Below are positions 36,420-49,900 of a stretch of DNA of 64,000 nt, in pieces. The notes under the pieces were generated by a model. The model searched no databases. It was not told where the DNA came from and saw nothing but the letters and a program-made list of their open reading frames with translations. The DNA comes from Piscicola geometra (taxonomy: Eukaryota > Annelida > Clitellata > Hirudinida > Piscicolidae): positions 1,951,816-2,015,815 of the forward strand of contig OX030960.1 of NCBI GenBank assembly GCA_943735955.1, given 5' to 3'. How positions within the stretch are numbered: position 1 is the stretch's first letter; every line of letters starts with the position of its first letter. Both the position numbers and the translations under genes were made by a program.

Positions 36420-37650
36420 ACGGCAATCACGATTCGTGGTAGATACTGAAGCACTCCAAATGTAAAGCTACATTATATTTAAGGCGTTTCTTTTGCACTT
36501 TCTTTCCACATTGCTTGCATCTTTTTTGGCCATCTTCAATTTTACCAATAAAATGATCTTTTCCATCGTATCGGACATCTGCAACACGCTTTTAGCTAAA
36601 TTCATGAATTCTTTTTTTTCTTTTTTGATCTGTTTGAAACCATATGAAAAAATTATAAATATTTCAGTTTAACAGGAATAATAATAAAAACTCACATCAA
36701 TTTGGCCTAGAATTGATTTCACAACCTGACGTCTAAACTGCACACATGTAAATTTTTCATTTGTATTCTGTTTTGTAAAAATGCACCAGGCATTGTGGAC
36801 AGAGGCATCAATTAAAAAACCGAATAAAGGTCACCACCACTTTTTTAGCCTTATATTTATTCTAACATTTTCAATATTTTTATCCATTTGGTCCGTTCCA
36901 CCCATGTAATGATTATATCAGTTTATAAGGAAAGGCTGTGGAATTTGGACATGTTTTTTTGAGATGCTGACCATCTTTTCACCTCTTTTATAGGCTCCAC
37001 TCCATGATTACTTGAAAGTAAAGTAACAACGCTATTATCATTCCACCTTACCACAATGATATTCGATTCTTCATCCAATAAATAGTCATATTCTCCTCTT
37101 GGCTTTTTTTTCATTACTTCAACATCATGGATTGGACATTTTTCTATCCGGTTTTTTCTTACTGTGCCAGTTACAAATTTATTATTATTTTTTAAATGTT
37201 CAGTCAACCTAAAAGAGGTGAAGAAACTCTCAAAATATAACTCAAATGGAGTGTCTTTTGGTAAGCATTTTATTAGTTTAACGATCCACCAAGGCATACT
37301 TCGCTATTGAACTCTTCCGAGGCTCCTTGATACGGGTAACAGTTTAGCAAATACCCAAGCCTATTATTTAGACACCAAACTATATATCCAAACCTTATGG
37401 GTTTTCCTCTGATAAACTGTTTTGATTAATGTCTTCCATAATATGACACCATTGATTCATCAATCGTCAAATGGTTTCTTGATAGATTACCTAGAGTACC
37501 TTCACCATCCTCGGGTCCACTATCCTCATCAGAGCAGTTTGTGTCAATAGGAAGAATCATGACTATATCTGCTGAAAAGAAATCATTGTCATCTTCCAAA
37601 ATACTAAGAACTTCATGAAGAGCGAATCTGAAAACAATTGTTTGTACCAT
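36420..37650 (-). pseudogene. piggyBac transposase pseudogene
   Basis: From the N-terminal side (37650): an acidic region (SILEDDNDFFSADIV) runs to LTIDESMVSYYGRH, holding a catalytic Asp. A stop codon follows, and then [13 protein letters not shown]. After a frameshift near 37283 come [30 protein letters not shown] and GVEPIKEVKRWS. After further frame changes come HYMGGTDQMDKN and KKWW, and last a cysteine-rich finger RCKQCGKKVQ with VALHLECF near 36430-36530. The DNA-binding middle between the acidic region and LTIDES is missing. All are piggyBac landmarks, so the family is secure. The copy is dead. Confidence 0.88.
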
Positions 37651-37764
37651 CAGTATTACTGCATAGTGTCTTTAAAAAAGGACACTCAATAAAACACAGT
37701 TTTTGGAAATAATATTACATGTAAAATGAAATTTATTTTAAAATAAGATATAAGAATGGTGCTA

Positions 37765-37925
37765 GGACAAAATGTCACTAGACAAAATGTCACGAGGACA
37801 AAATTTCACGGGACAAAATGTCACGGACAAATAGTCACGGACAAAATGTCATGGACAAAATGTCACGAACAAAATGTCACGGACAAAATGTCACGGGACA
37901 AAATGTCGCGGACAAAATAGCACAG
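37765..37925. repeat. Left arm of FB1: 14-bp unit array
   Basis: About 11 copies of GGACAAAATGTCAC with small indels. It is the reverse complement of the unit at 40605-40992. Confidence 0.93.
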
Positions 37926-38280
37926 ACATAATTTTATGAGTATCGGCAAATGAATTGCACTATAAAAATTATATTTAGTTGTAAAGCTTTTTCTTCTCAA
38001 TATTTTCAATCGCTATCGTTATTTGCGCATAGATTCGATTCCCAAAATCTTAAAGGCACCATGCCTTTAGTTTTAAAAATGATAACAACTCGTTTCTATT
38101 TATTGTTCGAAAGAATTCATCGGAGTTTATCGACACTTCAATATCATTAAAGCAGAAAGCATGTGTTTTTTTAATAGAAGTCAAACAAAGCCAAGTCAAA
38201 ACGAATCTAACATAGAGCTCACATTATACAAAGTTTGAAAAAGTATAAAGTAAAAATATTGATAAGGTTAACATTCTTTT

Positions 38281-39635
38281 CAAACAACATTAATGTTTAA
38301 AACCCGTGCAATGTCTGCTAAAAAAGTGATTGGATCTCGGTTGTTGAAGTCGGTAACCATGGTGCGCAGTGCTTCGTTGATGCGGATGTAGGTCTTCTTT
38401 TTCTTTCCAGCCGTTGTGCCCAGTTCCAATTGACGACGAAGAAGTTGAAAACTGTGTTGTTCCTGCTGCAATTTCCGCGCAAGTCTTGTCGCTGTTGGAT
38501 GCGCAATACCAACAACATTGTTGAATGCGTTGTGCTACCCCTCAAGTTCGTTGTTGCTGCGAGACAAGTTGTTTATTACTCTCGAAAATTGAGTCCATAT
38601 TTCGATTGGGAATCTTGGTTGCCCTCTTCTTCCTCTTCGTAATCGGCCGATGAAATTATCTTCCATGTAATCGCAAATGACCTCTAGGTCTTGACAAGAT
38701 GGATCTTCTGTCAACAGCTGTTCAAACAGCTCAACAACATTTGGGGTGGAACGAACGCTAAGGCCAGAAGACTTTTGACCAGAAGCGCAAAATCTGGTTC
38801 CTTTCTGTAACGTTCAGGAAATCCTTCTGCTTGCAGTTTCCTCCACACGCATTGACCAAAATGAAACATGCATCCAGTGATTGTTGCTGTTGGAAACGTG
38901 CTTTGAAAGGCTCTTATTGCGGCTAGTTCAAAGTCAACCATAATTGACACTGGATTTAAATCTTCTTTCAAAACTTGAATTTCTTGGAATAGATGTCGGT
39001 ATGCTTCTTCCGTTCTTGAAGATAGCAGAGCATACACGACTGGAAATACTTCGCCATTGAAGAAACCATGTAGAGTATAGAGTTGATCGTAGCCATCTGG
39101 GCTCACTCTAAATGTTCCATCAGCAAAGCAGTGATCGCATCTAGAAAGGAAGGCCAGGTCATCATCAGCTGCAAAGATAATCATGTTTGCCGTTAAAAAC
39201 ACAGAAACAGACTGCCGCCCTGCGTCAAAGAATATACTGAAATGTCCTCTTGGTCGTTTGGTCCTACCTTCTGACGATGTCGACGTACATCTCTGGCCAA
39301 CGTCGTTCGCTTAGGAAGTAGATGAGCTGTTGATATAGGGACATTCATCAGTTCGTTATGAACAATGAGTCGCGTCATTTCTTCGGTTGTTTCACCTCTT
39401 CTTTTCATGCTGGCACGTGCTCTCTCCACTTCAATCTTTCCATGTGTGACCGTGTGGTTGTGATTTTCAACTTCTTGAACAATTGCACCATCTTGTGTGT
39501 GCACTCGAGCCTTGCAAATTCTCTTCTCGCAGCGCCAAAACATTTTCCATCACTACCGTCAGAGTGTTTAGTAAATAAGTACCCTTGAACAACAAACTTC
39601 CGAGTCCCTTTTTGCGATGTAACTAATCCTAACAT
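38281..39635 (-). pseudogene. MULE transposase with FLYWCH finger, decayed
   Basis: Starting at 39635, a FLYWCH-type zinc finger (KGTRKFVVQGYLF, then after a frameshift near 39543 FWRCEKRICKARVH and NHNHTVTHG). The MULE core is at 39202-38711: CDHCFADGTFRVSP with the first catalytic Asp, FPVVYALLSSRTEEAYRHLF, MVDFELAAIRAF with a second Asp, and GCMFHFGQCVWRKLQ. The C-terminal NNELEG-stop-HNAFNNVVGIAHP shows a Trp codon turned to TAG, and it ends near 38281. Such FLYWCH-plus-MULE proteins are common in animal Mutator-like elements. It lies between the inverted arms of FB1. Confidence 0.87.
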
Positions 39636-39714
39636 GATTCAAGCACTATCTTTTTCTCACTTTCAATTTGTTCTTATATAGGGGTCATGTCGCTTGGATG
39701 TGTTTCGGTTGTAT

Positions 39715-39830
39715 GGTATGCGTGTGTGTTTGGGTGTGTGTGTGTGTGTGTTTGGGTGTGTGTGTTTGGGTGTGTGTGTGTGTGTGTGTTTGGTTGTGTG
39801 TGTGTGTGTATGTGTTTATGTGTGTAATTA
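39715..39830. repeat. (TG)n with TGGG variants
   Basis: TG-rich microsatellite just upstream of the MULE reading frame, inside FB1. Confidence 0.9.
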
Positions 39831-40139
39831 AAAGTACAGAAATAATTAGTTTCACCAAATAAATAACTCTCTTCATTTAGATTTAAAAACTACTTAAAAT
39901 ATATTTTATAAAATGAACTACGAGTTTCGTCAAATCCTATAAAAACGATATTTAGTAATTAAAGAATAATTTTTTCAAGGGTTGGTTGAATTTTATCTTT
40001 GAGCGGGTTAGAAAGAGCATGCATCGGTCATTTCTAGTCTTTAAGTGTCTACTGCAATGTCTTCGTTATTCTTATCAATACCATCACAAAATGATCAGTA
40101 CACTGAATCCCACTTTACACAATTTAGAAGTCAAGACGA

Positions 40140-40590
<451 letters not shown>

Positions 40591-40604
40591 CAACTAAAAA
40601 TACT

Positions 40605-40992
40605 CATGACATTTTGTCCGTGCCATTTTGTCCGTGACATTTTGTCCGTGCCATTTTGTCCGTGACATTTTTTCCGTGCCATTTTGTCCATGACATTTTG
40701 TCCGTGACATTTTGTCCGTGACATTTTGTCCGTGACATTTTGTCTGTGCCATTTTGTCCGTGACATTTTGTCCGTGCCATTTTGTCCATGACATTTTGTC
40801 CGTGACATTTTGTCCGTGACATTTTGTCCGTGACATTTTGTCCGTGACATTTTGTCCGTGACATTTTGTCCGTGCCATTTTGTCCCGAGATATTTTGTCC
40901 TCGTGACATTTTGTCCGTGACATTTTGTCCTCGTGACATTTTGTCTTCGTGACATTTTGTCCGTGCCATTTTGTCCCGTGACATTTTGTCCG
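40605..40992. repeat. Right arm of FB1: inverted 14-bp unit array
   Basis: About 27 copies of GTGACATTTTGTCC. A GCCATTTTGTCC variant is interspersed, giving a loose two-type pattern absent from the left arm. The arm is more than twice as long as the left one. Confidence 0.93.
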
Positions 40993-41299
40993 GCCACGAT
41001 AAGAATGAATAACAATAAAATAATATCATACATTATGAATGGTAGACATTAAATAAAATTATAACTAACATTTTTTCATGAGCCATGACAAAAACTCAAA
41101 AAATTAAGTTATCGCCTTGAAAAATCAGAATATCGAAACAATCTATCAATTTCAAATCACAAAATTTTTTTTAACAAAGACTTCAGTTTATATAGGACTG
41201 GATTAGTTGCAAAGAGAATAAATATAATCAAGATAACTCTTATAAAAAAACTTTTTATTGCTGTTCTTAAAAAATGACAGTATACGTTAATGGGTTAAA

Positions 41300-42060
41300 A
41301 TGAAAGTAACTTTCAAAGTTACTTGTAATTGGTTAACTTAACTTCGCTAAAATATGAACAAAAATGATCTAAGTTAATCTTTTTATTAGATAAAATAAAC
41401 AAAATTATGTTATTGAAAAATATAACTAAATAAAGATAGTGGTAGAGTATTAATTTAATTTAATTAAATTTTTGAAGATTTGTAACGGTTGCCAGGGGGG
41501 CCGCTATTTTATCTTATATATGACTCAGTTACAGGCGTTCTTTGAAAAGTTAGAAAACTTGGGAAGTCATAAATTATAATTTAAAAAATTATTTAAACGC
41601 TTTCAGGTGCTTTGATGAGTCTTAGAACTACTAAAAAAAGACCTAGAAGTTGACAATTCATAGCCTTTGAACCTGAAGTTTCAACTAATTTGAATTTATC
41701 AATGTAATATGTTTTTCAGTTGAAAAAAAACTGTAAAAATTTATATTTTTTCCAGTTTTACAGATAAACAAATCACGGGATTTTTTTACACTAACACCCG
41801 TAAGTCTACTTAGTTTTTATTAAGCGTTGAGAATCTAATTTATTCCAAGCTCTGAAATCGCACGTAATATTAATTGATTTTTAACGCGTACCATAGAAAT
41901 ATTTCTCAATTTGGTATGCTTAAAAATAAAATGCCTTTTGCATTAGTATTATAGAAATAAGCATGATTAAATTTCTCAATTAATTCTATTCTAAACATGC
42001 GGTTATTCCTTGCATGAAATATTTTTAAAAATTTAGACTTTAGCATAAATAAATGGTTTC
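41300..42060. other. Intergenic upstream of the serpin
   Basis: AT-rich, with no exon or repeat that I can support. Confidence 0.45.
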
Positions 42061-42075
42061 AAGGTTGCATTAGGG

Positions 42076-42081
42076 TATAAA
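42076..42081 (+). promoter_or_regulatory. Serpin TATA box
   Basis: GGGTATAAAGG lies about 76 bp before the serpin ATG, leaving room for a leader of about 45-50 bases. Confidence 0.65.
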
Positions 42082-42156
42082 GGCTCGAAGGCTTAGGTGA
42101 ATGGTCTGAAGCTTTGATGCCCTTGTTTAAGCCGTAGATTCAAACTGACCTGAGAA

Positions 42157-43591
42157 ATGGCCTTTTGTTATTCAAGAATATTCGCAGTTTTTGTGACTTT
42201 GTTGTTACAAGTGAGTTGGGGTTTGCTAATGAATTGAATAATAATAATCTTTCAAAGAATCAATTCAAATGAAAATAAAAACTAGATTTTATAGTTCCCT
42301 CATTCATTTATAGGTTTACTTTGGCGAAGCAGCTTGCAGAATGTCGAATGGAGCGATCAGTGAAAAAGTGAACTCGTTCGGCTTTGATGTCTACAGAAAG
42401 TTGTCGCAGACGCCAGGAAATGTCTTTTTTTCGCCCATTAGTATTTCTTTTGCTATGGGCATGACCAGTGTGGGAGCGAAAAGTGCTACTCTGAATGAAA
42501 TCTTGACAGCCATGAAGACAAGCCAGGCCGAAAAGAACGCCATGCATTCGTGGTTCAAAGATTCCAAACAATGTCTCTTCAGCGAGAAAGAAAATATTAA
42601 TCTGAGAATCGCCAACAAACTCTACGGAGAAAAAAGCTTTAAGTTTCTTGATAGTTTTCTTAGAGACACGTCAGAGTATTATGGTTCTAGAATGGAAGGA
42701 CTCGATTTCAAGTTAGTAAGAACATCAAATTACTTAAATTATGTTATTTGAATATGATAAGGCTAATGAATCTAACTTTTTTAGAAATTATATATTGCAG
42801 TTCTCGAGCTTTAAAATATCTTTTCAAGGAGTAAAGCAGAAGAGTCAAGGAAGAATATAAACAACTGGGTGGCTAGCACTACTAACGACAAAATCAAGGA
42901 ATTACTTGCTCCTAAAACCATCGACTCTCGGACAAAGCTTGTGCTGGTGAATGCCATTTACTTCAAAGGGCAATGGGAAGAAACGTTTCCTGTTCATAGA
43001 ACAAAGGATCAAGAGTTTCATGTTAGTCCACAAGAAAAGATGAAGGTTCCAACTATGTTTGGAGAGCTGTCTGTTAAGACCGGGTACAGCAGGGAGCTGA
43101 AGAGTGATGTGCTGGAGCTGCCCTACAAAGGAGATCGTCTCAGCATGCTTGTGATCCTGCCTAGACTGAACGAAACTTCCCTTCAAGACGTTGAAAGGGG
43201 CCTCACTGGTTCAGTTCTTGCCTCACTTTCTCTCACACCTGGAGAGATTGAGGTTTATTTGCCGAAGTTCAAGATGGAACCCTCGTACGATATGAAAGAG
43301 AAGATAAGTGATCTTGGAGTGAAGTCACTCTTTGCTGATGATGCTGATTTGTCAGGCATCGATGGCACAAGGACTCTGTCTGTGTCTGTTATGGTGCACA
43401 AGGCGTTCATTGATGTGAACGAAGAAGGAACAGAGGCAGCTGCTGCAACGGCACTTGGGATCATGCCGATGTCAGCTCAAATACGCAAAGTGCCTCTTCC
43501 TGTCTTCAGAGTGGACCACCCCTTCCTCTTTCTCATCCATGACAAGCAAACCAAGGCGGTTCTCTTTTTTGGCAGGTGCATCAAGCCATGA
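42157..43591 (+). CDS. Secreted serpin, predicted inhibitory
   Basis: Three exons: 42157-42210, 42314-42711 and 42829-43591; introns are GT-AG and phases agree; 1215 nt, 404 residues. Exon 1 and the start of exon 2 encode a signal peptide (hydrophobic FAVFVTLLLQVYFGEAA). Serpin landmarks in order: NVFFSPISISFAMGM, LVNAIYFKGQWE, VYLPKFKMEPSYDMKEKISD, hinge EEGTEAAAATA (349-359), and DHPFLFLIHD with FFGRCIKP at the end. The small-residue hinge is intact, which goes with the inhibitory loop-insertion mechanism. Counting from the hinge puts P2-P1-P1' at Pro-Met-Ser (364-366). The loop is about four residues longer than in typical clade B serpins, so Arg370 or Lys371 is an alternative P1. A poly(A) signal may be AATAAA at 43785. 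Confidence 0.95.
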
Positions 43592-43847
43592 TTCTGAACA
43601 TGTAAAGGCCTTGCTAGTGCCCAGTGAATGAGCGAAATGACTTTCTTTTAACCAGAAACGTGGCTGAATCAACTATGACAATAATTTTGATTTTTAATTT
43701 TTCGGTAAAATTTCAAACATTGATACTTATAAAGCTTGTGAAAATTATTTTTTTGCTTATATTATAAAATATCAAGCTAATTATAATAAAATATTGCTTA
43801 TTAATAAAAATAATAATGTTAGTTTTTGTATATCAAAATGATAGGCA

Positions 43848-43886
43848 CGCAACTGAAGCGCTCTCACAACGTCGTAATGCAATAAA
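43848..43886 (-). mobile_element. SINE family 1 fragment
   Basis: GGCACGCAACTGAAGCGCTC matches the segment GGCACGCAACTGAGGCGCCA at 26957. Only this piece is present. Confidence 0.5.
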
Positions 43887-43944
43887 AAATTTAAAATAAT
43901 TATAATAGTAATGTTATAAAAAGGTAAAAAGAGTAGCATGGAGT

Positions 43945-44610
43945 AATTATTATGAGGGATTAGCTAAGTTAAAATAATGAGTTTTCAGTTTGGTTTTGAA
44001 AGTCAAAAATTGGTTGATGTTGCGAAGTGCAGGTGAAAGGGCATTCCAAGTTGTTGGAGTTGCGTGACGAAATGCTGTTTTTGAGATGTTGTTTGTAGTG
44101 GATTCTTGGTTGAGGAGAAGGAATGATGATGAACGCAGCTGTTTGTTCAATGTTTTGTTGGTTATAAGTTTGCTGAGATATGAAGGTGTTGATGTTTGTA
44201 GAATTTTGAATGTAGTGATCAGTTTTTTGATAGGTATTCGAAAATCTATAGAAAGCCAGTGAAGTTTTATGAGATTATCATTTGATGAATGAACAAGGTG
44301 ATGGCCTGGGTAATCACAATTGAGTACGATTCTAGCAGCCTTGTTTAAAACTGACTGTTGACGATTTCTTTCTTGATTGATGATATTATGAAATAGCGAG
44401 TTACAGTAGTCAAGTCTGCTAAGTATTAGACATCGGGGAAGTGAGGCAGAGAGATCAGTAGTAATGAATAGGCGTGTGTGTTTGATTGATTTGAGATCAT
44501 AGTGTGATCATTTGATGATAGATGTGATGTGGTTTTTAAAAGTGAGTTTGCTGTCGAAGGTGACTCCAAGTATTTTGAGAGTGTTATTAATGGGGATGTT
44601 ATTATAAAAA
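43945..44610 (-). pseudogene. CR1/L2-type LINE, 5'-truncated
   Basis: On the minus strand the frame reads LKILGVTFDSKLTFKNHI, then after one stop LPRCLILSRLDYCNSLF, IKLHWLSIDFRI and TSTPSYLSKLI. It ends at 43950 with the frame AFRHATPTTWNALSPALRNI. These are the C-terminal landmarks of CR1/L2 reverse transcriptase ORFs. The catalytic domain is absent. It lies downstream of the serpin in the opposite orientation. Confidence 0.82.
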
Positions 44611-44861
44611 AAATTTTATTTTCTTAAAGGTTCATTTCATACAGACATAAAAATTCTATTAAAATTTTTTTTGAGGCTTTGACTGAATTTATTTCTCTAT
44701 GCTTTGCAATCATGAGTATCTGTGTTGCTTGCACCCAGGCACTTAAAATCTTTTCAAACCACATTTTCCCAAGTTTTTTTGGTTTACGCGTTTTTCCGTT
44801 CCAGAAACTACAATTTTTCTTTATTGGCTGATCTAACTACAATTACGTCCCACCCTCTCAT

Positions 44862-44863
<2 letters not shown>

Positions 44864-44943
<80 letters not shown>
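44864..44943. repeat. (TCA)n microsatellite
   Basis: About 26 perfect TCA triplets. The polyserine frame is an artefact. Confidence 0.95.
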
Positions 44944-44944
<1 letters not shown>

Positions 44945-45489
44945 TATTTTTCGTAAAAAAATAAAAACATAATAAATCTTTAATAATGTTTTTTAGTTAA
45001 AAGAAAGTGTTCTAAATAAATTCAAATACATTATAATTTTTTTAAAACTAAATTTTCAATATAAAAAGATCAAGAAATACTCCTGAATGTTTTAAATATT
45101 GCGGAGCTTTCATGGTGTTGCGCCAGTGGTAAATATTGAAATAATCCCTTGAAAGATGTTTTCTTATATGAAAGGAACCCTAAATAAATTTAAGAGATCA
45201 AAAAATCATAATCATTAAAAATTGCGTTAATCGTTTTTTAACGCATTGTTTTTAGCATATTTAACATTAGTATAAAATAGAATTTAAATTTTGTTTCTTA
45301 TAAATATAATAACAATTGAATCAAAATTTTTTTATAAAAGTAATCCCCATTCAAAAAAAACTGAATCCATAAATTATAAAAATGCAAATGTCAAACATTA
45401 ATTTTTAAGCCAGTTACTCAAGCAAAAAAGTAATCCACATATGAAAGAATAAAAATGAATCCATAAATAATAAAAAATGCAATGTCACA

Positions 45490-45763
45490 CATTCTTTTTG
45501 AACCAATTACTCGAGCAAACAAGTTTTTCAACACAAGTTGGATCTAAAGAGACTCTTTTCTTGCTAACTATGTGTTCTGACAAGCTGAATAAACGTTCAC
45601 ATGGAACTGTACTTGCAGGAGATGACAAGTTCTTTCTTGCTAGTTTCGCTAGAACCGGATATGCCCCTTCGTGTTGTTTCCACCAAACAAGAAGACAACT
45701 CTTAAAGCCTACCTCAGATTCTCTTCTATAACGTTTAATGATTTTTTGGTTAGCAGCTGCCAT
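45490..45763 (-). pseudogene. hAT transposase C-terminal remnant
   Basis: Minus-strand frame: LLVWWKQHEGAYPVLAKLAR, SPASTVPCERLFSLSEHIVS and DPTCVEKLVCSSNWF, the hAT C-terminal dimerisation domain. It is about 85% similar to the remnant at 18.7 kb. The upstream transposase is missing: the frame opens in a segment (AGCAGCTGCCATCTTGGCAG) also found at 15421. Confidence 0.82.
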
Positions 45764-46107
45764 CTTGGCAGCAGCTTTAACCGTAATGATTTTGTTAAAT
45801 AGTTTGTCTTCTTATCTAATAATTTAGTTTTTTTTAATTGCAAATAATTATAGTAATCATAATTTATATCTTTTCTTGTTTTCTGGTTTTAAATTTATCT
45901 TGCTCTCGGAATTAAAATCTTCAACCAATAACTGTCTAACGGACTACAATACAAACTTATTTTAAAAGGAAGAAGTGCCAAGGCCTCAAATTGAGCACTA
46001 ATTCACAGTTTGCAAGAACCCACTGGCTACTTACTGCACAAGGCAGATGAGCTCTGCAGATGAAGGACAGACTGTTAGAACGAATCTTTAATACATGACT
46101 GTGTTTA

Positions 46108-46480
46108 TGAAGAAGTGCCAGGGCCTCAATTTGAACACCAGTGCACAGCTTGCAAGCACCCACTGGCTACTTACTTCACAAGGCAAATGAGCTCTGCAGA
46201 TGAAGGACAGACTGTCAGAACGAATCTTCTACACATGACTGTTTATGTCTATTATCTATTGAAAACTGACGTATTAGACAATTATTACCTTACTTAGATG
46301 ACCCTTCTTTAAAGATGTCCATATATTTAAAACTCATCACCTCCTTATTTAACTACTTTTATATCATTATTTACTTTTCGTACGGATCTGAAGACATATC
46401 TGTTTAACAAATTCATTTACCAGCGCTCTTGAATTTGAGAAAAGAGCGCTATAGAAATTGATTTGATTGATTGATTGATT
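46108..46480 (+). mobile_element. CR1/L2 LINE tail fragment in element B
   Basis: It matches 15657-16345 of element A with a deletion (GAAGTGCCAGGGCCTCAA through GAGCGCTATAGAAATTGA) and ends in only about five TTGA units. A second partial copy of its start lies at 45970-46105, so this part is locally duplicated. Confidence 0.7.
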
Positions 46481-46964
46481 GATTGAATGATTGACTTAGT
46501 AATCAATTAAGTATCTTCATCTTCAGAATCTGAAGTTACATATGTTTGTAGTCTTTTGTTTGGTGAAGGCTGTATAGTTTTTGAGGTTTTCTTTTCATCT
46601 TAAAGTTTCTTCAACTTTTTTCTAAATAGTTGCAATTCTTGACCATTGGATATTCTGATTAATCAATGGTTACTCCAATTTTGGAATAAATTTGTGTGTG
46701 AAACGAATGACATAGGCTGGATCATCTTTTGAAGGACATATTATGTGTGTAAAGTGATATATTGCCAGTAAAACTTTTGAAAATTTCAAGTTATTTTCAC
46801 TCCCTAGAAGTTCTGTTGCAAATCTTTAAGAAATTATAAGTTTTTTGATGAAATACTATTTTTTCCATTCGATTGTTGACAGTAAATTAGTAGTGTTTGT
46901 GTTCACTTGCTGACAATGTAACCAAAATGGCAAAAAAATGTTCAATTTGGATAAGTTTAAATGC

Positions 46965-49900
46965 ATTAAATTTTATTAATACATTAAATTTTATTAATAC
47001 ATTAAATTTTATTAATACATTAAATTTTTTTAATACATTAAATTTTATTAATACATTAAATTTTATTAATACATTAAATTTTTTTAATACATTAAATTTT
47101 TTTAATACATTAAATTTTTTTAATACATTAAATTTTTTTAATACATTAAATTTTTTTAATACATTAAATTTTTTTAATACATTAAATTTTTTTAATACAT
47201 TAAATTTTTTTAATACATTAAATTTTTTTAATACATTAAATTTTTTTAATACATTAAATTTTTTTAATACATTAAATTTTTTTAATACATTAAATTTTTT
47301 TAATACATTAAATTTTTTTAATACATTAAATTTTTTTAATACATTAAATTTTTTTAATACGTTAAATTTTTTTAATACGTTAAATTTTTTTAATACATTA
47401 AATTTTTTTATCACATTAAATTTTTTTAATACATTAAATTTTTTTAATACATTAAATTTTTTTAATACATTAAATTTTTTAATACATTAAATTTTTTTAA
47501 TACATTAAATTTTTTTAATACATTAAATTTTTTTAATACATTAAATTTTTTTAATACATTAAATTTTTTTAATACATTAAATTTTTTTAGTACATTAAAT
47601 TTTTTAAATACATTAAATTTTTTTAATACATTAAATTTTTTTAATACATTGAATTTTTTTAATACATTAAATTTTTTTAATACATTAAATTGTTTTAATA
47701 CATTAAATTTTTTTAATACATTAAATTTTTTAATACATTAAATTTTTTTAATACATTAAATTTTTTTAATACATTAAATTTTTTTAATACATTAAATTTT
47801 TTTCATACATTAAATTTTTTTCATACATTAAATTTTTTTCATACATTAAATTTTTTTCATACATTAAATTTTTTTCATACATTAAATTTTTTTCATACAT
47901 TAAATTTTTTTCATACATTAAATTTTTTTCATACATTAAATTTTTTTCATACATTAAATTTTTTTAATACATTAAATTTTTTTAATACATTAAATTTTTT
48001 TAATACATTAAATTTTTTTAATACATTAAATTTTTTTAATACATTAAATTTTTTTAATACATTAAATTTTTTTAATACATTAAATTTTATTAATACATTA
48101 AATTTTATTAATACATTAAATTTTTTTAATACATTAAATTTTTTTAATACATTAAATTTTTTTAATACATTAAATTTTTTTAATACATTAAATTTTTTTA
48201 ATACATTAAATTTTTTTAGTACATTTAATTTTTTTAATACATTAAATTTTTTTAATACATTTAATTTTTTAATACATTAAATTTTTTTAATACATTAAAT
48301 TTTTTTAATACATTAAATTTTTTTAATACATTAAATTTTTTTAATACATTAAATTTTTTTAATACATTAAATTTTTTTAATACATTAAATTTTTTTAATA
48401 CATTAAATTTTTTTAATACATTAAACTTTTTTAATACATTAAATTTTTTTAATACATTAAATTTTTTTAATACATTAAATTTTTTTAATACGTTAAATTT
48501 TTTTAATACGTTAAATTTTTTTAATACATTAAATTTTTTTATCACATTAAATTTTTTTAATACATTAAATTTTTTTAATACATTAAATTTTTTTAATACA
48601 TTAAATTTTTTTAATACATTAAATTTTTTTAATACATTAAATTTTTTAATACATTAAATTTTTTTAATACATTAAATTTTTTTAATACATTATATTTTTT
48701 TAATACATTAAATTTTTTTAATACATTAAATTTTTTTAATACATTAAATTTTTTTAATACATTAAATTTTTTTAATACATTAAATTTTTTTAATACATTA
48801 AATTTTTTTAATACATTAAATTTTTTTAATACATTAAATTTTTTTAATACATTAAATTTTTTTAATACATTAAATTTTTTTAATACATTAAATTTTTTTA
48901 ATACATTAAATTTTTTTAATACATTAAATTTTTTTAATACATTAAATTTTTTTAATACATTAAATTTTTTTAATACATTAAATTTTTTTAATACATTAAA
49001 TTTTTTTAATACATTGAATTTTTTTAATACATTAAATTTTTTTAATACATTAAATTGTTTTAATACATTAAATTTTTTTAATACATTAAATTTTTTAAAT
49101 ACATTAAATTTTTTTAATACATTAAATTTTTTAATACATTAAATTTTTTTAATACATTAAATTTTTTTAATACATTTAATTTGTTTAATACATTAAATTT
49201 TTTTCTTACATTAAATTTTTTTCATACATTAAATTTTTTTCATACATTAAATTTTTTTCATACATTAAATTTTTTTCATACATTAAATTTTTTTCATACA
49301 TTAAATTTTTTTCATACATTAAATTTTTTTCATACATTAAATTTTTTTCATACATTAAATTTTTTTCATACATTAAATTTTTTTCATACATTAAATTTTT
49401 TTCATACATTAAATTTTTTTCATACATTAAATTTTTTTCATACATTAAATTTTTTTAATACATTAAATTTTTTTAATACATTAAATTTTTTTAATACATT
49501 AAATTTTTTTAATACATTAAATTTTTTTAATACATTAAATTTTTTTAATACATTAAATTTTTTTAATACATTAAATTTTTTTAATACATTAAATTTTTTT
49601 AATACATTAAATTTTTTCAATACATTAAATTTTTTTAATACATTAAATTTTTTTAATACATTAAATTTTTTTAATACATTAAATTTTTTTAATACGTTAA
49701 ATTTTTTTAATACATTAAATTTTTTTAATACATTAAATTTTTTTAATACATTAAATTTTTTTAATACATTAAATTTTTTTAATACATTAAATTTTTTTAA
49801 TACATTAAATTTTTTTAATACATTAAATTTTTTTAATACATTAAATTTTTTTAATACATTAAATTTTTTTAATACATTAAATTTTTTTAATACATTAAAT

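Noticed and set aside
37765..37925. CRISPR-like regular repeats
   Set aside because: The units are contiguous with no unique spacers, and the genome is eukaryotic. They are foldback arms.
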